Of a DNA stretch of 64,000 nucleotides, positions 55,731 through 63,462 are shown piece after piece. The stretch comes from DASSUW01 sp963830725 (GTDB lineage: Bacteria; Actinomycetota; Thermoleophilia; Solirubrobacterales; Solirubrobacteraceae). The translations under genes were made by a program, and so were the position numbers. The stretch covers positions 496,001 to 560,000 of the forward strand of contig CAWHNO010000016.1 of NCBI GenBank assembly GCA_963830725.1, written 5' to 3'. Below the pieces are notes generated by a model. That model saw only the letters and a list, made by a program, of their open reading frames with translations. It was not told where the DNA came from and ran no database searches. Every line of letters begins with the position of its first letter. The stretch's first letter is position 1.

Positions 55731-56500
55731 CAGTCGTCGTACTGGTCCGTCCAGATGGCGGCGAACGCCGCGCCCTGGGGGTCGCCGAGCACGGCGAACG
55801 TGCCCTGCGGCACGTGCACGGGCCCGTTGAAGAGCCGCCCGCCGAAGCCGTCGATCTCCCCGACCAGACGCTCGACGTCGTCGTGCCCGAAGTACGGCAT
55901 CCAGTTGGCCGGCATGTCCCCCATGCGCTCCTGCAGCGGCATGATCCCACCGTTGCTGCGTTCGCCGTTGCGGATCACGCGGTAGCCGCCGGCGTCGGGC
56001 ATCTCCTCGGTCGTCCAGCCGAACAGCGCTCCGTAGAACGCGGCAGCCGCGTCGGGATCCGGCGTGATGAGGTCGTTCCAGGTCATCGCGCCGGGCGTGT
56101 TCACGAGCGTGGCGCCGATGCTCTGTCCCGGCTCCCACACGCACAGCACGGCGCCGGTCGGGTCGGCGAACACGGCCATGCGGCCGACGTCCATCACGTC
56201 GAACGCCTCGGCGATGACGTTGCCGCCGTTGTCCCTGGCCTTCTGCGCGGCGCCGGCGGCGGACTCGACCGTGACGTAGCAGTTCCAGTGCGGCGGCTGA
56301 TCGCTGTCGCCGAAGAGGGCGGCGACGTGGTGGCCGTCGCGCAGGGCCATCGAGTAGGGGGGCCCGTCGGGGCCGGTCGGCTGGTCGTCGTAGTCCCAGC
56401 CGAAGACCTGCGTGTAGAAGCCCTTCGCGGCGTCGGGTTCGCTGGTCACCAGCTCCGCCCACGAGAAGGTGCCCGGCGTGTAGCTCGTGCGTTCTCCCAT
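55730..56500 (-). CDS. Two-domain VOC/glyoxalase-family protein
   Basis: 256 aa made of two glyoxalase-like repeats: SWAELVTSEPDAAKGFYTQVFGWDY and TWNDLITPDPDAAAAFYGALFGWTT. Each ends with a DPTGA/DPQGA turn. Such proteins bind divalent metal or act as small-molecule-binding proteins; the reaction is unknown. ATG 56500; stop abuts recC. Divergent to a small AraC regulator, 30 nt away. Confidence 0.86.
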   Translation of the reverse strand: MGERTSYTPGTFSWAELVTSEPDAAKGFYTQVFGWDYDDQPTGPDGPPYSMALRDGHHVAALFGDSDQPPHWNCYVTVESAAGAAQKARDNGGNVIAEAFDVMDVGRMAVFADPTGAVLCVWEPGQSIGATLVNTPGAMTWNDLITPDPDAAAAFYGALFGWTTEEMPDAGGYRVIRNGERSNGGIMPLQERMGDMPANWMPYFGHDDVERLVGEIDGFGGRLFNGPVHVPQGTFAVLGDPQGAAFAAIWTDQYDD

Positions 56501-56530
56501 GTCGCGATCCTATGAGACGCTTCATCGTTC

Positions 56531-56965
56531 ATGGCGTTCGTTCCACCCGCCCGCCACCTGCTTCGTGCCAAGGACCTGGCGGACGCCCGTTACTTCGAGC
56601 CGCTCGACGTCGACGATATGGCGCGCGCCGCAGGGTTGTCGCGCGCGCACTTCAGTCGCGAGTTCAAGCGCGCCTTCGGCGAGTCGCCGCACGGGTACCT
56701 GCTGACGCGCCGGCTCGAGCGCGCCGCCGCCCTCCTGCGCAACACCGACCGTTCGGTGGCTGACGTCTGCTTCTCGGTCGGGTTGTCGAGCGTGGGTTCG
56801 TTCACCACCAGCTTCACGCGCACGTTCGGGGTGTCGCCGATGAAGTACCGCGCGACCTTCCCGCCGGCCACGCTGCAGGCCCGGGTCCCGATGTGCGTCC
56901 TGCGGGTCTACGGCCGCCCGCAACGCAGCACGTTTCGAGAAGACAGCGCGCCGGCGCGCACGTAG
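56531..56965 (+). CDS. Short AraC-family regulator
   Basis: 144 aa, essentially only the double HTH: DVDDMARAAGLSRAHFSREFKRAFGESPHGYLL and SVADVCFSVGLSSVGSFTTSFTRTFGVSP. There is no ligand domain; compact AraC proteins of this kind often neighbour VOC genes, here one on each side, suggesting co-regulation. ATG 56531. Confidence 0.86.
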   Translation: MAFVPPARHLLRAKDLADARYFEPLDVDDMARAAGLSRAHFSREFKRAFGESPHGYLLTRRLERAAALLRNTDRSVADVCFSVGLSSVGSFTTSFTRTFGVSPMKYRATFPPATLQARVPMCVLRVYGRPQRSTFREDSAPART

Positions 56966-57006
56966 CCTGCGGCGACCGTTCCGTACGACGTCCCCGGAGG
57001 ACTCCG

Positions 57007-57438
57007 ATGATCAAGATCGCCAACGCGCAGCTGTGGGTGCACGACCAGGACGAGGCGCTCGCCTTCTACACCGAGAAGCTCGGCTGGGAGGTCCGCGCCG
57101 ACGTGACGATGCCCGAGATGGGCGACTTCCGCTGGCTCACCGTCGGCCCGACCGGCCAGCCCGACTTCGCGGTCGTCCTGATGGCGATCCCGGGCGCGCC
57201 GGTGCTCGACCCGGCGACCGCGGAGCAGGTCCGCGACCTGATGGGCAAGGGCTTCGCCGGCACGGTCTTCCTCACCACCGACGACTGCCAGGCGTCATAC
57301 GAGGACCTCAAGGCCCGCGGCGTCGAGTTCACCGAGGCGCCGGAGGAGCGCCCGTACGGGATCGACTCGGGCTTCCGCGATCCGTCCGGCAACGCCTTCC
57401 GGCTCACCCAGGTCAACGAGGCCGTCGTCCCGGCCTAA
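57007..57438 (+). CDS. VOC-family (glyoxalase-like) protein
   Basis: 143 aa single-domain VOC protein. IANAQLWVHDQDEALAFYTEKLGWEV N-terminal betaalphabeta unit and FTEAPEERPYGIDSGFRDPSGNAFRL C-terminal unit with typical Glu/Arg positions. ATG 57007 with GGAGG 6 nt upstream. Follows the AraC regulator by 41 nt and is probably its target. Reaction unknown. Confidence 0.88.
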   Translation: MIKIANAQLWVHDQDEALAFYTEKLGWEVRADVTMPEMGDFRWLTVGPTGQPDFAVVLMAIPGAPVLDPATAEQVRDLMGKGFAGTVFLTTDDCQASYEDLKARGVEFTEAPEERPYGIDSGFRDPSGNAFRLTQVNEAVVPA

Positions 57439-57463
57439 GTGGTCGCGGCCACTAAGCTCCCCC

Positions 57464-57493
57464 TTGAGCGTCGCCCTGCCGACCCAGTAGCTT
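57464..57493 (+). promoter_or_regulatory. Candidate promoter for DUF1707-PspC-MFS genes
   Basis: TTGAGC (57464-57469), 18-nt spacer, TAGCTT (57488-57493), 10 nt before the DUF1707 start. A match of moderate quality; AGGGGG just after it is the Shine-Dalgarno, so the leader would be very short. Confidence 0.3.
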
Positions 57494-57503
57494 TAGGGGG
57501 CAG

Positions 57504-57929
57504 ATGGCGCGCCACTCGTCACTCAGGGCATCGGACGCCGACCGCGACGCGGTGGCCGAGCGGCTGCGGCAGGCCGCCGTCGAGGGCCGGCTGGAGCCCG
57601 ACGAGCTGGAGCAGCGCCTGCACACGGCGCTCCGCGCGAAGACGTACGCGGACCTCGACCGCCTGCTCGGGGACCTCCCCGCCAAGCCGGTGAAGTGGGA
57701 GCGTCCCCGTCGCGCGGTCGCCCCCACAGCGGGCTTCGCGCTGGTCATGGTGCTGCGCGCGGTGGTCGCGCTCGCGATCCTCGGCGCGGTCCTGGTCGCC
57801 GCCGCCGCGACGTTCGCCTGGTGGGCGGTCGGGCTGATCGTGTTCCTCGCCGTTCGCTCCGGGCACGGCTGCCGGGGCCACCGTCGCAGCACAGGCTGGC
57901 ACCGCCCGCCGCACGTCCGGCGCGTCTGA
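57504..57929 (+). CDS. DUF1707 membrane protein
   Basis: 141 aa. RASDADRDAVAERLRQAAVEGRLEPDELEQRL is the DUF1707 (SHOCT-like) signature at ~8-55, followed by two hydrophobic segments (GFALVMVLRAVVALAILGAVLV; TFAWWAVGLIVFLAV) and a basic tail. Function unknown; often near PspC or sensor genes. ATG 57504. Confidence 0.88.
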   Translation: MARHSSLRASDADRDAVAERLRQAAVEGRLEPDELEQRLHTALRAKTYADLDRLLGDLPAKPVKWERPRRAVAPTAGFALVMVLRAVVALAILGAVLVAAAATFAWWAVGLIVFLAVRSGHGCRGHRRSTGWHRPPHVRRV

Positions 57930-57930
57930 C

Positions 57931-58119
57931 TTGGCTCGCTCGACGGCACTCGAGCGTCCCCGCCAGGGTCGCATGATCGCCGGGGTCTGCGTGGCGCTCG
58001 CACGCAGATTCGACTTGAAGCCGTGGCAGGTGCGGCTGCTGTTCGTGCTGTCGTGCCTGCTGCCGGGCCCGCAGGTCCTGCTCTATCTCGCGCTCTGGGT
58101 CATCCTGCCGTCGCAGTGA
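57931..58119 (+). CDS. PspC-domain small membrane protein
   Basis: 62 aa. RPRQGRMIAGVCVALARRFDLKPWQVRLLFVL is the PspC core, ending in a second hydrophobic stretch YLALWVILPS. Envelope-stress-related family. Start TTG 57931, one base after the DUF1707 stop; stop overlaps the MFS GTG. Confidence 0.85.
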   Translation: MARSTALERPRQGRMIAGVCVALARRFDLKPWQVRLLFVLSCLLPGPQVLLYLALWVILPSQ

Positions 58120-59342
58120 TCGAGCTCCACGTCCGGCGCAACACGTGGCTGCTCGCCGCGACGATGGCCGTCTACTCGGCTGTGCTGCAGCTCGTCGCCG
58201 CGGTCGCGTCGATCACGTTCGTGCTCGTGACCGGGATCGAGGGACTGCTCGGGCTGGGGCCGGCGATCTTCCTCATCGCGTCCGCCTCGGCCGCGATCCC
58301 GGCGGGCCGGCTCATGGACCGGATCGGGCGCCGACCCGTGATCGCGGGCGGCTACCTGCTGGCGGCCGTCGGCTGCGGCCTGACGGCGCTGGCGACGAAC
58401 GTCGAGTCGAGCTTCATGCTGATCCTCGGCTTCCTGCTGACCGGCGCTGCGAGCGGCATCGCCCTCCTCATCCGTACCGCGGCGGGCGACATGTACCCGC
58501 CCGAGCGCCGCGCCCGCGGGATCTCCTACGTGCTGTTCGGCGCGGTGTTCGGGGCGATCCTCGGGCCGGCGGTCTTCGGGCCGCTCTTCGCCGGCCGCGA
58601 GCTCGACGCCGCGGCGCTGACCGTGCCGTGGCTGGCCGCGGGTGGGATCAGCGTGTGCGCGCTGATCCTCGTGCTGCTGGTGCGTCCAGATCCGAAGCGG
58701 ATCGCGGAGCTGATCGCCGGGCAGAACGGCGAGTCGTCCGGCCCGCCGCCGGCGCCGCTGCGCGAGATCATCGTGCGCCCGGGCGTCCGGCCCGCGATGC
58801 TCGCCGCGCTCGCCAGCTTCGGCGTGATGGTCTCGGTGATGAACCTCAGCGGATATGTCGTGGTCGAGCACCATCACCACCAGCAGGAGGACGTGTTCCC
58901 GATCATCGGCGCCCACGTGCTGGGGATGTACGCGCTCGTGCTCGTGGTGGGGACGCTGATCGACCGCATCGGCCGCGGCCCGGCGCTGACCGGCGGCCTG
59001 CTGGCGATGGCGCTGTCGACGATCGGGCTGCTGTGGATCGAGAGCGTGCCGGGGACGGCATTGCTGCTGTTCGGGCTCGGCGTGGGCTGGAACCTGTCGT
59101 TCGTGGCGGCGACCGCCCAGCTCGTCGACGCGACCGCGCCGTCCGAGCGCGGCCGGATCCTCGGGTTCAACGACTTCATGTCGGCGCTGCTGGGCGCCGG
59201 TCTCGCGCTGCTCGGCGGCTACGCGCTCGACTCGATCGGGGTCGCTGCGCTGGCGCTGGGCGCGACCGTGATCGTCGCCGCGCCGGTGCTGTGGCTGGCG
59301 CCGAGGTGGGCGACGCTCGCCGCGGCCCGCGAGCCCTCGTGA
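58116..59342 (+). CDS. MFS transporter (12 TM)
   Basis: 408 aa. Motif A-like region GRLMDRIGRRPVIAGGY after TM2 and again GTLIDRIGRGPALTGG in the second half, showing the two six-helix halves. A His-rich loop (VEHHHHQQED, ~residue 250) lies in the centre and might bind metal. GTG 58116 overlaps the PspC stop (GTGA). Substrate unknown. Confidence 0.87.
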   Translation: MIELHVRRNTWLLAATMAVYSAVLQLVAAVASITFVLVTGIEGLLGLGPAIFLIASASAAIPAGRLMDRIGRRPVIAGGYLLAAVGCGLTALATNVESSFMLILGFLLTGAASGIALLIRTAAGDMYPPERRARGISYVLFGAVFGAILGPAVFGPLFAGRELDAAALTVPWLAAGGISVCALILVLLVRPDPKRIAELIAGQNGESSGPPPAPLREIIVRPGVRPAMLAALASFGVMVSVMNLSGYVVVEHHHHQQEDVFPIIGAHVLGMYALVLVVGTLIDRIGRGPALTGGLLAMALSTIGLLWIESVPGTALLLFGLGVGWNLSFVAATAQLVDATAPSERGRILGFNDFMSALLGAGLALLGGYALDSIGVAALALGATVIVAAPVLWLAPRWATLAAAREPS

Positions 59343-59355
59343 GAACATCCGGGCC

Positions 59356-59802
59356 ATGAAGCCCGTTCCCGAGCACCTGCGCACGGTGACGCCGCGGCTG
59401 GTCGTCGGCGACGGCGCGATCGACTTCTACGCGCGCGCGTTCGGCGCCGAGGCGCTCGGCGAGAGCTTCACCGGCCCTGACGGTGCCCTCATCCACGCCG
59501 AGGTCCGCATCGGCGACTCGGTCGTGATGCTCACCGGCGAGGCCGACGAGGCTCGGTCGCCGGCGTCGCTCGGCGGCGTCAGCACGATCCTGGCGACCTA
59601 CTGGGAGGACGTCGACGCCGCCTGGGAGCGAGCCCTCGCCGCCGGCGCCGAGGTGATCTACCCGCTCGACGACCAGTTCTACGGCGAGCGCGGCGGCCGG
59701 CTGCGCGATCCCTTCGGCCACCACTGGATGCTCAGCCAGGTGATCGAAGAGGTCACACCCGAGGAGATGGAGCGGCGAGCGGCCGAGCTGTACGGCTCAT
59801 AG
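59356..59802 (+). CDS. PhnB-like VOC-family protein
   Basis: 148 aa. LVVGDGAIDFYARAFGAEALGE, IGDSVVMLTGEAD and GGRLRDPFGHHWMLSQVIEEVTPEE (the last being the PhnB/3-demethylubiquinone-like end). Small cytosolic protein of unknown reaction. ATG 59356, 13 nt after the MFS stop. The ~140 nt after it holds no gene I can support. Confidence 0.87.
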   Translation: MKPVPEHLRTVTPRLVVGDGAIDFYARAFGAEALGESFTGPDGALIHAEVRIGDSVVMLTGEADEARSPASLGGVSTILATYWEDVDAAWERALAAGAEVIYPLDDQFYGERGGRLRDPFGHHWMLSQVIEEVTPEEMERRAAELYGS

Positions 59803-59944
59803 AGCCGGTTGCGCTCGAGGCGCTGGTCGAGCGGGACGATCTCCGAGAGCGACCCGAGCAAGTCCGACACGGCGACCTGCCTGGCGTTGGCGCGCTGAGC
59901 CTACGCGCCGGTCGCCGTCAACCCGATCATTCGTCCCAAGCTAG

Positions 59945-60930
59945 CTAGTAGTAAGTGAACTCGAAGCGGGTCCCGACGCTGTTCTGGATGAACGCGTCGG
60001 GGAACGCGGCGGCGATCGCGTGGATCGCGCGCCAGCCCGTGCAGTGCGAGGAGGACGGTCGGGCGAGAACTCGCCGAGCGCCGCGCCGTGGGCGCGATGA
60101 TCTTCTCGAACAGCGGGCCGCTGAGGTGAAAGCCGCCGATGACCGCGTGGATCCGGTCCTCGCCGGTCAGCTTCCGCACGTAGCGCAGGATGTTCACGAT
60201 CCCCGAGTGGCCGCAGCCGGTCAGGACGACGAGCCCGCGCCCGCGAACGTTCGCGACCAGCGCCTGGTCGTCGAGGATCAGCGGGTCCGGCTGCCAGTGG
60301 CCGTCGCGGTAGGCCTCGAACAGCGGGTGCCCCGTTTCGAACTCGGTCGTGCGGTCGACCTCGCCGGTGACCAGCAACGACCCGTCGAGCAGGAACGAAG
60401 GCTGCTGCTCGCTCGACGATCTCGAACCCCGCGCCCTCGAGGGCCGGCTTGCTGGTGGACGGCAGGTCGACCGGGCCGCCGGGCAGCGCGACCCGGCGGC
60501 GGCTCCAGAAGTCCGGGTGGATCAGGACCGGCACGTTCGCGCGACCGACGGCTTTCACGAACCCGTCCATTCCCGTGGTGTGGTCCCAGTGACCGTGGCT
60601 GAGCACGATGATGTCGATGTCCTGGGGGGAGAGCTCGAGCCGGCGCATGTTCTCGATGAGCCCGTCCGGGGTGAGCCCGGCGTCGAACAGGACACGAGTG
60701 GCGCGGCCCGCCTTCTCGACCGTGACGAGGCACGAGAAGCCGTGCTCGGCGCGTGGCGCGTCGCCGGTCAGGCCGCCGTCGAGAAACCGCGCCGGCAGGC
60801 TGGGGTCGACGGCCCTTGGCAGCGCAAAGCGCTTCGCCGGTCCCTCGTCCGCGAGCAGCAGGTCGGTCACGTTGTCGACCAGCGTCGTGACCGTGACCGC
60901 GTCGACCGGCTCGAGTGAGATCGCCTCCAT
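59945..60930 (-). pseudogene. MBL-fold metallo-hydrolase, at least three frame breaks
   Basis: Frame 1: VTVTTLVDNVTDLLL, metal motif IIVLSHGHWDHTTGMDGF, HPDFWSRRRV. After ~60405: FLLDGSLLVTGEVDRTTEFE, VVLTGCGHSGIVNILRYV, AVIGGFHLSGP. After ~60090: two more shifts, ending CTGWRAIHAIAAAFP and TRFEFTYY with TAG at 59945. All parts belong to the beta-ribofuranosylaminobenzene-synthase-like MBL family, complete from end to end, so breaks are probably sequence errors. ATG 60930. Confidence 0.78.
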
Positions 60931-60955
60931 CGCGTCTCGAGGCTATCGCCGCTTG

Positions 60956-61051
60956 TCACGGCAGCGTACCCCCGCCGTAAGTGAGGCCGCCGAGAAACTC
61001 GGACGCGCCCCACGCGACGCCGGCGCCGAGCGCGAGTGTCAGCGGGATCAT
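60956..61051 (-). pseudogene. EamA-type transporter N-terminal fragment
   Basis: 31-codon frame: IPLTLALGAGVAWGASEFLGG, the typical first helix of an EamA/DMT transporter, then a TGA. No continuation is visible in other frames before the MBL gene. Probably a remnant of a decayed transporter gene. Confidence 0.4.
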
Positions 61052-61090
61052 GCGACCCGAGCGACGCTATGGCCGCCCAGCCGCGCTTCG

Positions 61091-61870
61091 TTACGTGGAC
61101 CCGGCCGCAGGTTTTTCTGTCAGCTCGAGCTCGAAGCTGACCCACGGAGCGGCGGCCAGCGTCGCGCGCATCGCGTCCTCGTCGTCGTACCGGCCGGCGA
61201 GCCGGCGTCCCTCGCAGCGCAGCGTGAGCTGCGGGGCGCGGAACGGCCACGGGTCCAGCGTCCCTGTCTGCACCTCGATATCGGTGTCCTTCGCTGCTGC
61301 CGGCACGGCCGTGAGCTCGAACGGCGCCCAGTCCAGCAGCAGGCCGAGCGACAGCGAGTCCCAGGTCCAGACCAGGCGCTGGTTCCGGCGCACGATCTCG
61401 TCGGCGGCGACCGCCGCGGTGCGCGGATCGGCCCGCAGGCCGGTGAGCAGCTCGGCCTGCAGGTCGGCCTGTCCGGCCAGGAACGCCTTGACGCGCTCGA
61501 CGCCGGCCGGCTCGAGCCGCTCGAGGTCGCGCCGCTCGTAGAGCGCGGTGCCGTGGAGCGAGACGAGCAGCGCCGCGTAGCGGCTCTGCGAGACGACGAG
61601 TGGGGCCGCGCTCCACCAGATCTCCAGGTGCTCGTCGAGCTCGAGTTCCATGAACGACCGCGGCAGGCCGGTGTCCGGGTTGAGCGTCGGCCGCTGCTCC
61701 CACGCCGACATGCCGAGGTCGTGCTGCTCGGCGGCCAGGCACACCTCCTCCCACGGCTCGACCGCGCCGAAGCGCTCGTTGCCCCACGCGCGCGCGAGCT
61801 GCCCGGACAGCCAGGCGTGCGCGGGCTGGCCGATCGCGATCACAGCGTCGCCGTCAGGGCGCAGCAGCAT
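61091..61870 (-). CDS. DUF3891 family protein
   Basis: 259 aa. VIAIGQPAHAWLSGQLARAWGNERFG, VCLAAEQHDLGMSAWEQRP (conserved EQHD) and PLVVSQSRYAALLVSLHGTALYERRD; the H..HD-like arrangement recalls HD-type hydrolases, but no activity is established. ATG 61870. Divergent from a small zinc-ribbon gene with a 38-nt gap. Confidence 0.85.
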   Translation of the reverse strand: MLLRPDGDAVIAIGQPAHAWLSGQLARAWGNERFGAVEPWEEVCLAAEQHDLGMSAWEQRPTLNPDTGLPRSFMELELDEHLEIWWSAAPLVVSQSRYAALLVSLHGTALYERRDLERLEPAGVERVKAFLAGQADLQAELLTGLRADPRTAAVAADEIVRRNQRLVWTWDSLSLGLLLDWAPFELTAVPAAAKDTDIEVQTGTLDPWPFRAPQLTLRCEGRRLAGRYDDEDAMRATLAAAPWVSFELELTEKPAAGST

Positions 61871-61908
61871 GCCCGCGGAGCGTACGGCTAGGTGGTACAA
61901 CGCGTCTC

Positions 61909-62061
61909 GTGAGCTCGCCGCCGCTGTGCCCGACCTGCGGGCAGCCCGCCAGCGAAGCGCTGGGCGGCCCCGAGCACGACTGGGAGTGCCGCAACGAGGC
62001 GTGCCCGGAGTTCGGGCAGCCGGTGAGCGCTGACGAGCCGGCGCCGCGCGACGACGACTAA
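61909..62061 (+). CDS. Small zinc-ribbon protein
   Basis: 50 codons from GTG 61909. LCPTCGQPASEAL and WECRNEACPEFGQ give four cysteines (CxxC and CxxxxC) that can bind one zinc. Acidic end. Short, but spacing and composition are clearly protein-like. The gene is divergent from DUF3891 and its stop overlaps the STAS gene's stop. Function unknown. Confidence 0.6.
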   Translation: MSSPPLCPTCGQPASEALGGPEHDWECRNEACPEFGQPVSADEPAPRDDD

Positions 62062-62411
62062 TCGACCGGCACCAGCGCGGCGGCGGTCTCCTCACGCGAC
62101 CGGTACAGCGCGAACAGCTCGGAGCAGCCGGACAGCTCGAACACCCGCCGCACCGGCCCGTTCGGGCAGATGACGGCGAGCGCGCGGTCCTCCCGGCCGA
62201 GCAGGCCGCGGGCGCGCAGCAGCACGTGAAGGCCGCTGGAGTCGATGAAGTCGAGGTCCGTGAGATCGATGACGAACGCGCCGACGCTTTCGAGGATCGC
62301 GGCGTCGAGCGCGGCGTCGAGCGCGGGGACGACGTTGAGATCGACCTCCCCGCGAATCGCGACGCCGGGCGCGTCGCCCAGCCCGGCGTCACCCACCTCG
62401 AACGGCCGCAA
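62058..62411 (-). CDS. STAS-domain anti-sigma factor antagonist
   Basis: 117 aa single STAS domain (SpoIIAA/RsbV-like). GVAIRGEVDLNVVPALDAAL, then FVIDLTDLDFIDSSGLHVLLRA with the phosphorylatable Ser pair. A partner-switch protein controlling an anti-sigma kinase, which is not in the window. Start TTG 62411, chosen because AAAGGAG lies 7 nt upstream; longer starts would add non-conserved residues. Confidence 0.88.
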   Translation of the reverse strand: MRPFEVGDAGLGDAPGVAIRGEVDLNVVPALDAALDAAILESVGAFVIDLTDLDFIDSSGLHVLLRARGLLGREDRALAVICPNGPVRRVFELSGCSELFALYRSREETAAALVPVD

Positions 62412-62531
62412 GCGGAGCTCCTTTCTCGTTGGACCGCGGCACCCTAGGGCGGCCGCGTGGTGAGTGCCGTGTTCCGCGTCGGCGCGCCGACGTCCGAGTG
62501 CGGACATGCGCACGCCGGGTAGAGGGGTGGC

Positions 62532-63260
62532 ATGGAGGGCAGCGTCATCAGCATCGTCGAGGCCGATCCCGACCTCGCCGACCTGCTCGACGCGCGCGGG
62601 CTGGAGCGTGCGCGTCGCGAGGCGATCACCCGCGTCCAGCGCCTGTCACCCGGCGCGTGGGACGCAGCCGCCGCGCACGAGCCGGCCGAGCACCATCGCG
62701 GATTCCTGATCATCGACGGCCTGCTCAGCCGGACGGTCGACGTGCTCGGCCGGCGCTGCGTGGAGCTCGTCGGGCACGGCGACGTCATGCGGCCCTGGCG
62801 CTGGGACGACGAGGGCTCCCACGTGCGCGCGGAGATCGGCTGGACGGCGCTCGAGCCGACGCGGCTGGCCGTCCTCGATCACGAGCTCGTGCTGCGCATG
62901 GTGCCCTGGCCCCAGCTCGGCCTGGAGCTGTTCAACCGCGGCACCCGGCGCGCCCACCACCTCGCGGTCGCGCTCGCGATCGCGCACCACCAGCGCGTCG
63001 ACGATCGCCTGCTGCTCACGCTCTGGCACCTCGCCGAGCGTTGGGGCCGCGTGCATCCCGACGGCATCGTCGTCCCGCTACCGCTCGGCCACCAGCGGCT
63101 CGCCGATCTCGTCGGCGCCCAGCGCCAGTCCGTCACCACCGCGATGGGCGGACTCACGCGCGACGGCTCGGTCAGCCGTCGCGACGACGGGAGCTGGGTG
63201 CTCCACGGCGAACCGCCCGAGGAGCTGCGCCACCACAGGCTGGTGGCAGCGCTGACGTAG
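62532..63260 (+). CDS. Crp/Fnr-type transcriptional regulator
   Basis: 242 aa. N-terminal cupin-like cNMP domain, degenerate (GFLIIDGLLSRTVDVLGRRCVELVGHGDVMRPW), dimer helix, then a winged helix (LGHQRLADLVGAQRQSVTTAMGGLTRDGSVSR). The cAMP-contacting Arg/Glu pair is not clear, so the ligand is uncertain. ATG 62532. Confidence 0.85.
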   Translation: MEGSVISIVEADPDLADLLDARGLERARREAITRVQRLSPGAWDAAAAHEPAEHHRGFLIIDGLLSRTVDVLGRRCVELVGHGDVMRPWRWDDEGSHVRAEIGWTALEPTRLAVLDHELVLRMVPWPQLGLELFNRGTRRAHHLAVALAIAHHQRVDDRLLLTLWHLAERWGRVHPDGIVVPLPLGHQRLADLVGAQRQSVTTAMGGLTRDGSVSRRDDGSWVLHGEPPEELRHHRLVAALT

Positions 63261-63320
63261 CCCGTCACAGCGCCGACCGGTCGGCGGCGTACGCTCGCGG
63301 GCCGGCACCGATCCGCAGGC

Positions 63321-63434
63321 GTGGGCCCGGCGAAGACGTTTGCGATCGCGGCGCTCGACGCCGGCGTCGACCTGACCGACGCTGACGAGCTGCAGCGCTT
63401 CATCGAGCAGTACAACGACGGTCTCGCGGCGTAG
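63321..63434 (+). CDS. Possible small protein
   Basis: 37 codons from GTG 63321: KTFAIAALDAGVDLTDADEL then RFIEQYN. Protein-like composition with an amphipathic helix, unlike the Arg-rich shadows around it. No family recognised and no clear Shine-Dalgarno. It could be the tail of a longer gene with a frame error. Lies between the Crp gene and the DUF2293 gene. Confidence 0.35.
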   Translation: MGPAKTFAIAALDAGVDLTDADELQRFIEQYNDGLAA

Positions 63435-63462
63435 TCGCCGACCCCGTTAGGGTTGACCGTCG

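Noticed and set aside
59679..59870. Minus-strand frame starting SDLLGSLSEIVPLDQRLERN
   Set aside because: First part looks protein-like, but it runs into the antisense of the PhnB-like gene and has no supporting start or neighbour; at most a remnant.
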